Assembly (NCBI GenBank): GCA_947307005.1
Contig: CAMZHY010000223.1
Location: 1-6,457 of the forward strand
DNA: 6,457 bases
Reading direction: 5' to 3'
Source: an uncultured Planctomycetaceae bacterium
Lineage (GTDB): Bacteria; Planctomycetota; Planctomycetia; Pirellulales; Thermoguttaceae
Shown here: piece after piece, positions 1 to 6,456 of the stretch
How the letters are laid out: each line of letters begins with the position of its first letter
Numbering within the stretch: the stretch's first letter is position 1
Made by a program: the position numbers and the translations under genes
Notes under the pieces: model-generated
Database searches by the model: none
Seen by the model: only the letters and a program-made list of their open reading frames with translations
Told to the model about the DNA's origin: nothing

Positions 1-2382
1 GCTCAGGCTCAGGCGCAACGACAAACGAATCAAAAGGCGTCGCGAACGCCGATTCTCTCTGGAATTTTCGGTCAGAACAAGTCGGCGTCAAGCGGCGGCG
101 CCGTCCAAAACGAGCAACGACAGGTTCCAATTCAATCCCCGACGCCGCGACGGACGCAGGATTATTCTCAGGAACCGCAACATCTTGGCGTCTTCGGAAC
201 GCGACCGATCCTTTCCGGACTCAAGAATCAGGATTTCGGCGATCGTCAGGCGCGAGAACGCCAGAGTCAAGAGTTTCACTCCCGTTCGCAACATCTGAAC
301 GAGCCGGGCCAGAACGCGTTTCCTAGCTTCGGACAGCGTTCCGACGCGTCTTACGGACCGAACGCCGCCCCGGGCGATCTCACGCAGGCGTCGACCAATC
401 CGGCGGAAGCGAGCGACGCGCTCGCGAAGGTTCCGTGGAACCTCTTCCCTGAAAAGACCAAAGCGCGTTTCCAGCAGATCGCTTCGTCGCCGACGATGTA
501 CCGACGTCTCCCGATGGCGGGCGGGCGTTGCAATCCCGAATTATTCGACTTCTTCCTCACTTATCCGAACACGATCGTCGAGCTTTGGAAGCAGATGGGC
601 TACGACGAGGTCGATATGAAGCAAGTCGGCCCTTCGACCTTCGCCGTGAGCGAAAAGGACGGTTCGAGCGGCAAGCTCACGATTCTGTACCAGACGACGG
701 ATCTAGCGGTCGCGCACGTCGCCGGCGTTTATCGCGGCGCGGGAATGATTCGTCCGGTCGAAGGCGAAGCGTTTCTCATCCTCCAAGTTCGCTACACGGA
801 AGATCAAGCGCTCACGCCGCTCGTCGTCTGTCGGCTCGACGCGTTCGTCGACGTCAAGAATCCCGGCGTCGATCTCGTCGCGCGCGCCTTCAACTCGATG
901 ATCGGCAAGATCGCCGACGCGAATTTCGAGCAGACGCTCGCCTTCATCGACAGCGTCTCGCAAACGGCGGAGAACGACCCGCGTCAGTTCCAAAGCGTCG
1001 TCGGACAGCTCGCGGGGCTCTCGCCTGAAGCGCGCCGCGTTCTCGCCGACAAAACGATGACCGTCGCGCTGCAGGCTCAGCAGCGTGAAAGCGGCAAGCC
1101 CGTCAATTATCGACTCCTCGCCAAGGCGAACGATCCGAATCCGGGCTACGCGCGAATCCTCTCGCGCGGCGCCAACCAGCTTGCGGCGAATAACTCGAGC
1201 TACGCCGCCTCGACGCCAAGAGCGTCCTTCCAAGGCTACCAGACGCCGGAAGTCGAAGACGACTTCTTCGACTCAAACGATATGAACGCGAGCTTTGCGG
1301 AGTCCGGACTCCACTTCGAAAGCAAAACGCCGACGGGGACGTTTGGAAAGACGCGCGAAGTAAATCTCGGATTCGGGGACGACTTCTCGCTCGCCTCCGA
1401 CGACGCGTCCGATTACGAATTTGAAGTCGACGACGAAGTCATGATGACGGGCGAAGAATACCTCGCGACGCAGTCTCTTTCGACGCTTGACTCAGACGAC
1501 CTCCCGAATTCGCTCGCCAAGGTCGGCCCCGCGCCTTCGAAAAACGTTCGCGCTCGCAAACTCGTCGAAACGGAAGCGGCGCCCGTCGCGCCCTACTCCG
1601 CCGCGCCTAACGCGCTCTCGACCGACGAAGATCTCGTCGTCGACTCCTTCAACCTCGAAGGCGAAGACGACGACTCCGCCGCGCCTCAAGCGATTCCTCT
1701 CTCGCGCTCCTCAGGCGCCCCGAGGCTTCCTTCAACCGTCCTCGGATTCAACGCGGCAAAACCGCGCCCCGGCGCCCAGAACGCCGCGTCTCTCGCCGCC
1801 GACGACGAAACGGAACAGTACGGCGACGTCGCCGAAATCACGCTCGACGAAGACGGCAATCCGATCCTTGAGTTCACCGACGTCGAAGAGGACGACGAAA
1901 ATGAAGACGCGCCCGAACTCGCGCTTCCCGAATCGTCTGACGAAGAAACCGACGCCGCGCCGTTCGCGCCTCTGACCGTCGACGCCGACGAACTCGAAGG
2001 GGACGACGAAACCGATCAAGAGGAACTCGAAGAAGAGGACGTCTTTGAGGCCGGAGGCTGGACGCGTTCCGCGCTCGCCAATCGCAAAGTCTCCGAAAAA
2101 GTCGCCCAGAAACCAAGCAAGACCTCGTCGGACGATAAAACAATCGCCGAACGTCCGCGACTCGCGACGCGCCGATACGCTCCGCCCCTTGAGAAATCAA
2201 ACGGCGCCACCGCCGTCAAAACGATGGCGGAAGCGAAGACAAACGACGCCGGCGACCGCGTCGCGACTTACCGCTGGAGTCCCGTCCCCGGAACCTTCGT
2301 CGCCAAGACGGCCGCGCTTCCTCGAGAAGAGAACACGCTCTCGCCCAAAACCGCGAAATTCGCCAAACCCGAAATCCGCTAG
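1..2382 (+). CDS. Planctomycete-type conserved protein of unknown function, 5'-truncated by the window edge
   Basis: The frame is open from base 1 to the TAG at 2380-2382, giving 793 visible residues. The first ATG (496) lies inside the conserved domain, so it is not the start; the true start is upstream of the window. Residues 1-143 are low-complexity and rich in Gln, Ser, Arg and Asn, with recurring FG dipeptides. Residues about 145-327 form a globular domain: P-W near 145, R-R-L-P at 168-171, C-N-P-E-L at 177-181, a W196/G200 helix end, then beta-rich sequence to R-L-D at 278-280 and a final helical part. From memory this matches a protein widespread in Planctomycetota without an assigned function. 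Residues about 419-680 are strongly acidic, with 13 of 18 residues D/E at 663-680. Residues 681-793 are net basic (22 K/R against 12 D/E). No catalytic motif or membrane segment is visible. A structural or regulatory role is possible, but I cannot assign one. Confidence 0.88.
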   Translation, partial: AQAQAQRQTNQKASRTPILSGIFGQNKSASSGGAVQNEQRQVPIQSPTPRRTQDYSQEPQHLGVFGTRPILSGLKNQDFGDRQARERQSQEFHSRSQHLNEPGQNAFPSFGQRSDASYGPNAAPGDLTQASTNPAEASDALAKVPWNLFPEKTKARFQQIASSPTMYRRLPMAGGRCNPELFDFFLTYPNTIVELWKQMGYDEVDMKQVGPSTFAVSEKDGSSGKLTILYQTTDLAVAHVAGVYRGAGMIRPVEGEAFLILQVRYTEDQALTPLVVCRLDAFVDVKNPGVDLVARAFNSMIGKIADANFEQTLAFIDSVSQTAENDPRQFQSVVGQLAGLSPEARRVLADKTMTVALQAQQRESGKPVNYRLLAKANDPNPGYARILSRGANQLAANNSSYAASTPRASFQGYQTPEVEDDFFDSNDMNASFAESGLHFESKTPTGTFGKTREVNLGFGDDFSLASDDASDYEFEVDDEVMMTGEEYLATQSLSTLDSDDLPNSLAKVGPAPSKNVRARKLVETEAAPVAPYSAAPNALSTDEDLVVDSFNLEGEDDDSAAPQAIPLSRSSGAPRLPSTVLGFNAAKPRPGAQNAASLAADDETEQYGDVAEITLDEDGNPILEFTDVEEDDENEDAPELALPESSDEETDAAPFAPLTVDADELEGDDETDQEELEEEDVFEAGGWTRSALANRKVSEKVAQKPSKTSSDDKTIAERPRLATRRYAPPLEKSNGATAVKTMAEAKTNDAGDRVATYRWSPVPGTFVAKTAALPREENTLSPKTAKFAKPEIR

Positions 2383-2396
2383 CCGCGACGTCGCGG
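2383..2396. repeat. Perfect 14-base palindrome directly after the stop codon
   Basis: CCGCGACGTCGCGG begins at the base after the TAG of the first gene and equals its own reverse complement. As RNA it could fold into a 5-bp stem with an ACGT loop. No T-run follows on the + strand, so it is not a standard intrinsic terminator. It may help end the transcript, stabilise its 3' end, or be chance in GC-rich DNA. Confidence 0.4.
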
Positions 2397-2505
2397 CGGA
2401 CGGTTCGCGCTACCGCGCGCGCGTAAAATCATCGCTCCCGTTGGCCGCTTACCTAACGCAGAACGCCTAGCTTGATGGAACCGCTCAAGTCGACGGCGAG
2501 ACGGC

Positions 2506-2529
2506 GCGCCAACGCGCGGGCGTTGGCGC
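2506..2529. repeat. Strong hairpin (10-bp perfect stem, 4-base loop) between convergent genes
   Basis: The arm GCGCCAACGC (2506-2515) and the arm GCGTTGGCGC (2520-2529) are exact reverse complements separated by GCGG. The hairpin lies about midway between the convergent gene ends at 2382 and 2654. Neither strand has a T-tract beside it, so classical intrinsic termination is not supported. A structure that blocks read-through or protects 3' ends in both directions is a reasonable inference. Confidence 0.5.
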
Positions 2530-2574
2530 CCGGCATTCGTCTCAAAGCGCGACGTAACTCATAACCGCGTACTG

Positions 2575-2609
2575 GCGAAAACTCTATGTCCGCGCTCGCT
2601 GGCGCGGGC
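2575..2609 (-). terminator. Possible weak terminator of the beta-helix gene
   Basis: Read on the minus strand, a 6-bp GC stem (CCGCGC at 2590-2595 with GCGCGG at 2602-2607, 6-base loop) starts about 45 bases after the stop codon at 2654. It is followed six bases later by TTTT (2581-2578). The gap and the short U-tract make this weak. It is the only dyad in the convergent region with any T-run downstream. Confidence 0.22.
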
Positions 2610-2653
2610 GTCTGCGTCTGATTCCGCCGACTTTTCCAACGCCGTCTCAACAT

Positions 2654-4519
2654 TCAGCGCTCGGAGTTAAACGTTCCTGACGAGATAGCGCCGAGGGCTG
2701 CGAGTGGAACGTCGATCTTTCTGATTTGTCCGCGCGCCTCTTGCCCCGACGCTTTCTTAAATCCGTCGAACTCGTCTCGTCCGTACTTCTGTTTGAGCCA
2801 GAGGACGTAAGGCTTCGACTCGTCCTCCTGCCAGTAGACGTTGTCGTCGAGCGTCGGGCCCTCGGGCTTCCATTCGACGTCGGAACGCACAAGGGATTCC
2901 GTCGCGTTCGCGAAAACGTTGCCCTTCACGACGAAATTCGTCGTCCGCGCCGTGTTGCTGTAGAACATGAGGCACCGTCCGTTCGGGTCCGGACGCTGCG
3001 CGTGTCCCCAGCCGTAACCCGCGTTGAGGCAAACGTTGTGGACGAACGAGATATTGTCCGTGGCGGAGCTTTCGTCGCGGTTCCAATATTCGAAGGAATA
3101 CTCGCAGTTCCAGATTAAATTCTCGCGGTAAACGATGTTGCGTTCCTCGTTCGTCCCGGAGCCTTGATTCGTCAACGCCGCGTCGTATACCTCCCACAGG
3201 CGGCACTGCTCGACGACGTGATCTCGCGCCGACGACCAGAACTCGATCCCGTTTCCAAAGCGCACGCGGCGCCCAGCGCCCCCTTCGCGATACTGATCGC
3301 CGCCGCCGATCCAGCTAATATCGCAGCGGCGAATCACGCACCGCGCGTTCCCAGACCCGCCGAACCCGTGCGCCGCGCCGTAACGAAGGTCGAGCCCGTC
3401 GAAAACGGCGTCGTGAACGCCGGAAAGATCGATCACATGGCGCATTATCGCCGCTTCAAGCGACTTGCGCGTCGACGCGGGATTCTTTTCCGAATAATAC
3501 CAGACGCGTCCGTCCTCGCGGTTGTAGAAGAAATCGTCCTGCGCTTTGAGTTCGTCGCGCGTCCAGCGTTTGAACGCGGCGGCGGTTCCGTCGAGGATAA
3601 TGTTGCCGACGTCGGGCGTCATGTCGAGTTCGTCGATCTGAACCTCTTCGAACTTCAGGTTTTTGATCTCAAGCGTCTCGCCCTCGGGAAGCTTCCCGAG
3701 GTAGAAGGTCAACCGCGCGTCGTCCGCGTCGCGATTCGGCTGGAGATAGAGTTGACAGGATTGAAACTCGCTCGTAAGCTCGCCCAACCCCGAGACGGCG
3801 CCGTAGGAACGCCAAGGGCTTTTCGGCTCCATGAGGGAGACGAAAAAGGTCGTCGGAATCGTCGCGCGCGCTTCGAAAGAAAGGCGCAGCGGCTTGCCGT
3901 CGCGAATCGTGAACGGCTGATAGATCCACTGAATGTGATTCGACGCGGTCCCCGGCTTCTCGCAGCGGATCGTCATGACGTCGTCGCGACGCTCAAAGGA
4001 CGCGACCGCGCCGTTCTCGCGATGAAGCGACCATGATCCGTCGAGTTTGCGCGGTTCTCCGACTGTTTTAACTTCGCGAGGACGCGTCGCCCAGAGATTC
4101 TCCCCCTCGTTGACCCAGTCGCTCTCTTTGGAAAGAGAAACGGAACGCCAAAAACTCGGTTTGGGGCCGTCGCTATACGAATAGGTTACGGGCGTCCCAA
4201 GAACGCTCGTCGCGCCTTCGAGGGTTTTGTCGCCATAGCTCGTGTAGACGACGGGCTTCCCCTCTTCCCCGGACCGCGGCGCGAGACTTTCGCGCCACAC
4301 GCGCCCGGATCGGAAATGAACGACGTCGCCCCCTTTGATCTCTTCCGCGCGCGAAACGCGCTTGAGCGTCTTCCACGCCGTCGTCGGCGACGTTCCCGCC
4401 GCCGCGTCGGAGCCGTCCTGCGAATCGACGTAATAGTCCGTCGCAAACGCGCATGCGGCGGATAAAGAGAGCGCGGCGAAGAGAATCGCCGTCGCGGCGC
4501 TGCGGATAATGTTCGTCAT
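2654..4519 (-). CDS. Secreted right-handed beta-helix protein with CBM4/9-like insertion
   Basis: This is a 621-residue exported protein, probably a polysaccharide-binding or polysaccharide-cleaving enzyme of the pectin-lyase fold. The signal peptide is residues 1-26 (R6, hydrophobic 8-22, cleavage after A24-F25-A26). C23 is not in a good lipobox, so a lipoprotein is less likely. Residues 28-97 are the usual opening of this class: Y-Y-V-D-S, a D/G-rich turn, T-A-W-K-T-L, G-G-D-V-V-H-F, then V-Y-T-S-Y-G. Residues about 158-295 resemble a CBM4/9 jelly-roll (W163, L-S-F-E-A-R-A at 213-219, final strand near 285-292). Residues about 300-560 are N/G/V-rich beta-helix rungs such as G-N-G-I-E-F, V-V-E-Q-C, I-V-Y-R-E-N and F-V-V-K-G-N-V-F. 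The ATG at 4519 has AAAGGAA four bases upstream (4524-4530). The gene follows the ABM-like gene by 74 bases, so co-transcription is likely. Substrate and catalytic residues cannot be named; glycoside hydrolase or lyase are both possible. Confidence 0.9.
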   Translation of the reverse strand: MTNIIRSAATAILFAALSLSAACAFATDYYVDSQDGSDAAAGTSPTTAWKTLKRVSRAEEIKGGDVVHFRSGRVWRESLAPRSGEEGKPVVYTSYGDKTLEGATSVLGTPVTYSYSDGPKPSFWRSVSLSKESDWVNEGENLWATRPREVKTVGEPRKLDGSWSLHRENGAVASFERRDDVMTIRCEKPGTASNHIQWIYQPFTIRDGKPLRLSFEARATIPTTFFVSLMEPKSPWRSYGAVSGLGELTSEFQSCQLYLQPNRDADDARLTFYLGKLPEGETLEIKNLKFEEVQIDELDMTPDVGNIILDGTAAAFKRWTRDELKAQDDFFYNREDGRVWYYSEKNPASTRKSLEAAIMRHVIDLSGVHDAVFDGLDLRYGAAHGFGGSGNARCVIRRCDISWIGGGDQYREGGAGRRVRFGNGIEFWSSARDHVVEQCRLWEVYDAALTNQGSGTNEERNIVYRENLIWNCEYSFEYWNRDESSATDNISFVHNVCLNAGYGWGHAQRPDPNGRCLMFYSNTARTTNFVVKGNVFANATESLVRSDVEWKPEGPTLDDNVYWQEDESKPYVLWLKQKYGRDEFDGFKKASGQEARGQIRKIDVPLAALGAISSGTFNSER

Positions 4520-4593
4520 AGCGTTCCTTTCGCGATCTTCGCGGCGCGGGACGTCAAATAAGTCTCCGCGTCGCAGTCAATAAAGAGACGGTA

Positions 4594-5337
4594 TTAGCGA
4601 GCGTCGGACGAAACTGTTCCTTTAACGCTCAAGGGAACTTTCGCGTCTTTGACGTCGATCTCCTCAACCGCGCTTTCCCAGCAGCCGACCGTTTCGCGCC
4701 ACGCTTTCCATTCTTTGGAATCGCGCCGCGCTTGAAGCCCTTCTTCGTCGGCGTAAACCTCAAGCGTTCGGAAGATACTAGGGTTCTCCTCTTCCGCCGT
4801 GACGAAGACGCCGAGCGTCTTTTCTTCGCGCTCGACGGCGCGTTTCGCCTCCGCGCGCGCAAGCCGACCGTATTCTTCACGTCGTTCGGGATTAACCTCA
4901 TAACGCCTTATCACAAGCCGCGTTCCGAACCCTGACGTTTTCTGTTCAAGCGCGATCGGAACGACCGGCGTCAGGACGAGTTCTTTCAGAATCGGCGCGC
5001 GAAGCTCGCGGTATTTCGCAAACGGCGCGCTGCCGACATGGCGCTCGTAAGCTTCTTCGTCCTGATAGATTTCCAGAAGATAGAGTCGATTCGGCTTGGA
5101 AGAATCGACGCCGCCGTAGAGCGCGAACGTACCCGGCTCGTTTTTGACCTCAGGCGCGACGTTTTCGACGGCGTAACGCTGCATGTCGCTCATTTTCCCG
5201 TCGACCGACTCTAAAAAAGCCCAATGAACGAGAGGCGGCGCGCCGTCCGGAGCTTGGAATTCGGCGGCGAGAGCAAACGCAGCGGGAAGAAGAACGCTCC
5301 CAAACGCAAACGCCGCGGCAAGCCAAAGATTCGTCAT
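4594..5337 (-). CDS. Exported protein with two tandem ABM-like (dimeric alpha/beta barrel) domains
   Basis: This 247-residue protein has an N-terminal signal peptide (hydrophobic 4-24, A-rich, probable cleavage near A24/A25). Domain 1 (about 34-128) reads like the antibiotic biosynthesis monooxygenase (ABM/YgiN-like) family: V-H-W-A-F, a helix, P-G-T-F-A-L-Y-G at 68-75, L-Y-L-L-E-I-Y at 85-91, then H100 with S-A-P-F-A-K-Y after it. Domain 2 (about 137-235) repeats the plan: L-V-I-R-R-Y-E-V, a charged helix, G-V-F-V-T, R-T-L-E-V-Y-A-D-E-E-G, then R204 and S-K-E-W-K-A-W. It has no His at the place of H100, so repeat 2 may be structural only. Members of this fold include small monooxygenases and heme-degrading or sensing proteins, so the reaction is open. 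Export is unusual for the family. The ATG at 5337 has a purine-rich AAAGGA eight bases upstream (5346-5351). A promoter lies just before it. It is the first gene of the likely pair with the beta-helix gene. Confidence 0.85.
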   Translation of the reverse strand: MTNLWLAAAFAFGSVLLPAAFALAAEFQAPDGAPPLVHWAFLESVDGKMSDMQRYAVENVAPEVKNEPGTFALYGGVDSSKPNRLYLLEIYQDEEAYERHVGSAPFAKYRELRAPILKELVLTPVVPIALEQKTSGFGTRLVIRRYEVNPERREEYGRLARAEAKRAVEREEKTLGVFVTAEEENPSIFRTLEVYADEEGLQARRDSKEWKAWRETVGCWESAVEEIDVKDAKVPLSVKGTVSSDAR

Positions 5338-5660
5338 GTTTCACGTCCTTTCGTTCCAAGATGATTCGCGCGCGATATTTCGCGAGCGACGCGTTTATTC
5401 TAACGAAACAAGACGCGATTTTCAACGAGTTAGGAAAAATCAAATTTAAAAACGCGAACCGCGCGTCCGCGCCGACTCGGCGAGAAAAAACGCGATTCGC
5501 GTCGCTACGGAAACTTCAAATTCGCCGCGTCATGCGACGACGCGAACATCGCGAACAATCCACTCTCCAAGGAGATCGGAAAAGACGCCGAGAAGATAAA
5601 CTTGCGAAAACGAAGACCAACTCAGAACTGAAGAAAGATTACGGTCAGAGCAGACAACCG
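5338..5660. other. 323-base intergenic spacer with a promoter, otherwise no feature seen
   Basis: The spacer separates the stop codon of the GNAT gene (5661) from the ABM-like gene. It holds the predicted promoter and ribosome binding site of the ABM-like gene at its low-coordinate end. The rest (5455-5660) shows no tRNA-like fold, no convincing hairpin with a T-tract and no frame with a ribosome binding site. A plus-strand frame starting at the ATG at 5361 crosses it, but that ATG has no Shine-Dalgarno sequence and the product is an Arg/Lys-rich translation running antisense through the GNAT gene. Confidence 0.6.
5397..5425 (-). promoter_or_regulatory. Sigma70-like promoter for the ABM/beta-helix gene pair
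   Basis: On the minus strand, TTGAAA (5425-5420) and TAGAAT (5402-5397) are separated by exactly 17 bases. The expected start of transcription is near 5390, leaving a leader of about 50 bases before the ATG at 5337. A very A/T-rich tract (5452-5434) lies about 10 to 30 bases upstream of the -35 box, where an UP element would be. Assignment rests on consensus match and position only. Confidence 0.5.
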
Positions 5661-6323
5661 TCACGGAAACATGTACATGAACACGCAGGAACGATCGTAA
5701 AGAGGTTTCATTCTTTTGTGAAGGAGTTCCTCGTGAGGCGCGCCCAACCTTTCAAACCCGAAACTTTCTCTATAGTATTGGATAAGGGAATCATGAGGCA
5801 GGGCGAAAATGTACAATATCGCTACGCCGACGTCCTCTGCGGTTTTTCGAACGACTGGAAGAACAAACTCGTTGAATATCACCTTTCCCATTCCCTTAAT
5901 TCTTCCATGTCTCTCCACATAAGAACTGTTCACGGCAAAGTTCGCCAATTCAACGCCGGGCAGAGTATCGAACGCCGTTTCTATCTTCTCTTCGCCGGTT
6001 TTTTCATCGTAAAACGATTCTTCTCGCTCGTTGAACGAAATTAACCCCGCTTTGAGGGAAAAATACCCCACGATTTCGCTAGACTTTTGGTCGCGAACGA
6101 CATACGTCCTCATGAGACCGCACAACTCGTCTGGGAAGGCGCGGCGTTGGAAATACGCGACCAACCCCGCTCCTTCCGGACGGCTGACGGTAAAATTCAT
6201 AACGTCGACAGCGTCGTTTTTCACGGCGCCAAGATGATCGCAGAAAAGCTTCTCACTCTGCAGATCGTTCGCGGGCTTCACGCGCGTCCTCTTCCATTCT
6301 AATTCTACGCCATTCTCTTTCAA
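5661..6323 (-). CDS. GNAT-family N-acetyltransferase, toxin-like
   Basis: Acetyl-CoA-dependent acyltransferase fold, cytoplasmic, no signal peptide. With the TTG start at 6323 the protein has 220 residues. R-T-Y-V-V at 72-76 and I-V-G-Y-F-S-L at 84-90 are the central strands. L-A-N-F-A-V at 126-131 leads to R141-I-K-G-M-G146, which fits the acetyl-CoA loop pattern R/Q-x-x-G-x-G/A. I-Q-Y-Y-R-E-S-F-G-F at 181-190 is the C-terminal motif with Tyr183/184 as a candidate catalytic Tyr. Toxin GNATs of the TacT/AtaT/KacT kind acetylate the amino group of aminoacyl-tRNA and share this Y-Y-x-x-x-G-F end, but this protein is longer than they usually are. I infer a toxin-like role rather than see one. 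The family-like sequence seems to begin before M42, so the in-frame ATG at 6200 is probably not the start. Candidates are TTG 6323 (GGAGG nine bases upstream) and GTG 6281 (V15). All plausible starts overlap the small gene before it. Local GC is low. Confidence 0.82.
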   Translation of the reverse strand: MKENGVELEWKRTRVKPANDLQSEKLFCDHLGAVKNDAVDVMNFTVSRPEGAGLVAYFQRRAFPDELCGLMRTYVVRDQKSSEIVGYFSLKAGLISFNEREESFYDEKTGEEKIETAFDTLPGVELANFAVNSSYVERHGRIKGMGKVIFNEFVLPVVRKTAEDVGVAILYIFALPHDSLIQYYRESFGFERLGAPHEELLHKRMKPLYDRSCVFMYMFP

Positions 6324-6456
6324 CCTCTTCCGCCTCCGCCTTCATTTTCTCAAAATCAGGACGCGGAGTGCTAAGTATCTTATCGAAGATGGGTTTCCCT
6401 ATTTCATAAGGCATATTCGTCAAGACAGGTTTGCCGTACCTTATAGGCTTATCCAT
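6253..6456 (-). CDS. Small charged protein upstream of the GNAT, possible antitoxin-like partner (may continue past the right edge)
   Basis: The frame runs from an ATG at 6456, one base from the window edge, to a stop at 6253-6255, giving 67 visible residues. The true start and its ribosome binding site may lie outside. The N-terminal half holds two similar short segments, Y-G-K-P-V-L (7-12) and I-G-K-P-I-F (19-24). They are followed by S-T-P-R-P-D-F, and from about residue 36 by a highly charged stretch of E, R, K and A that should form one long helix. No ribbon-helix-helix, helix-turn-helix, AbrB or Phd pattern is visible. It overlaps the GNAT gene by 71 bases if TTG 6323 is used, so translation may be coupled. 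Position and overlap suggest a partner of the GNAT, and the charged helix could bind it. I do not recognise the family. Confidence 0.6.
   Translation of the reverse strand: MDKPIRYGKPVLTNMPYEIGKPIFDKILSTPRPDFEKMKAEAEEVEREWRRIRMEEDAREARERSAE
6333..6337 (-). promoter_or_regulatory. Ribosome binding site favouring the TTG start of the GNAT gene
   Basis: GGAGG on the minus strand ends nine bases before the TTG at 6323-6321. Neither GTG 6224 nor ATG 6200 has a comparable purine box. Because it lies within the coding sequence of the upstream small gene, in Glu-rich codons, the match could be accidental. Confidence 0.4.

Noticed and set aside
528..1028. Plus-strand and minus-strand overlapping frames within the first gene
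   Set aside because: Arg/Ser-rich shadow translations caused by GC-biased codons in the real frame.
2453..2653. Minus-strand frame of 66 codons beginning immediately after the stop of the beta-helix gene
   Set aside because: Arg/Ala-rich translation without a recognisable motif, in a region dominated by GC-rich dyads; no ribosome binding site of its own. Tight TGA-ATG adjacency alone is not enough.
3164..4036. Plus-strand frame of 290 codons inside the beta-helix gene
   Set aside because: It is the antisense shadow of a gene with a signal peptide, a ribosome binding site and clear domain pattern; high GC leaves such frames open.
4554..4590. Possible promoter (TTGACT, minus strand 4580-4575) or hairpin GTCTC/GAGAC between the ABM and beta-helix genes
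   Set aside because: No -10 box at 16-18 bases from TTGACT, and the stem has only five pairs with an 18-base loop.
5641..5661. Short dyad ACGGT/ACCGT just after the GNAT stop, followed by a T-rich stretch on the minus strand
   Set aside because: Five-pair stem with an 11-base loop and a T-tract interrupted by C; too weak to call a terminator.
5361..6044. Long plus-strand frame of 227 codons antisense to the GNAT gene
   Set aside because: No Shine-Dalgarno before the ATG, Arg/Lys-rich product with no recognisable domain, and most of it runs antisense to a gene with clear GNAT motifs.
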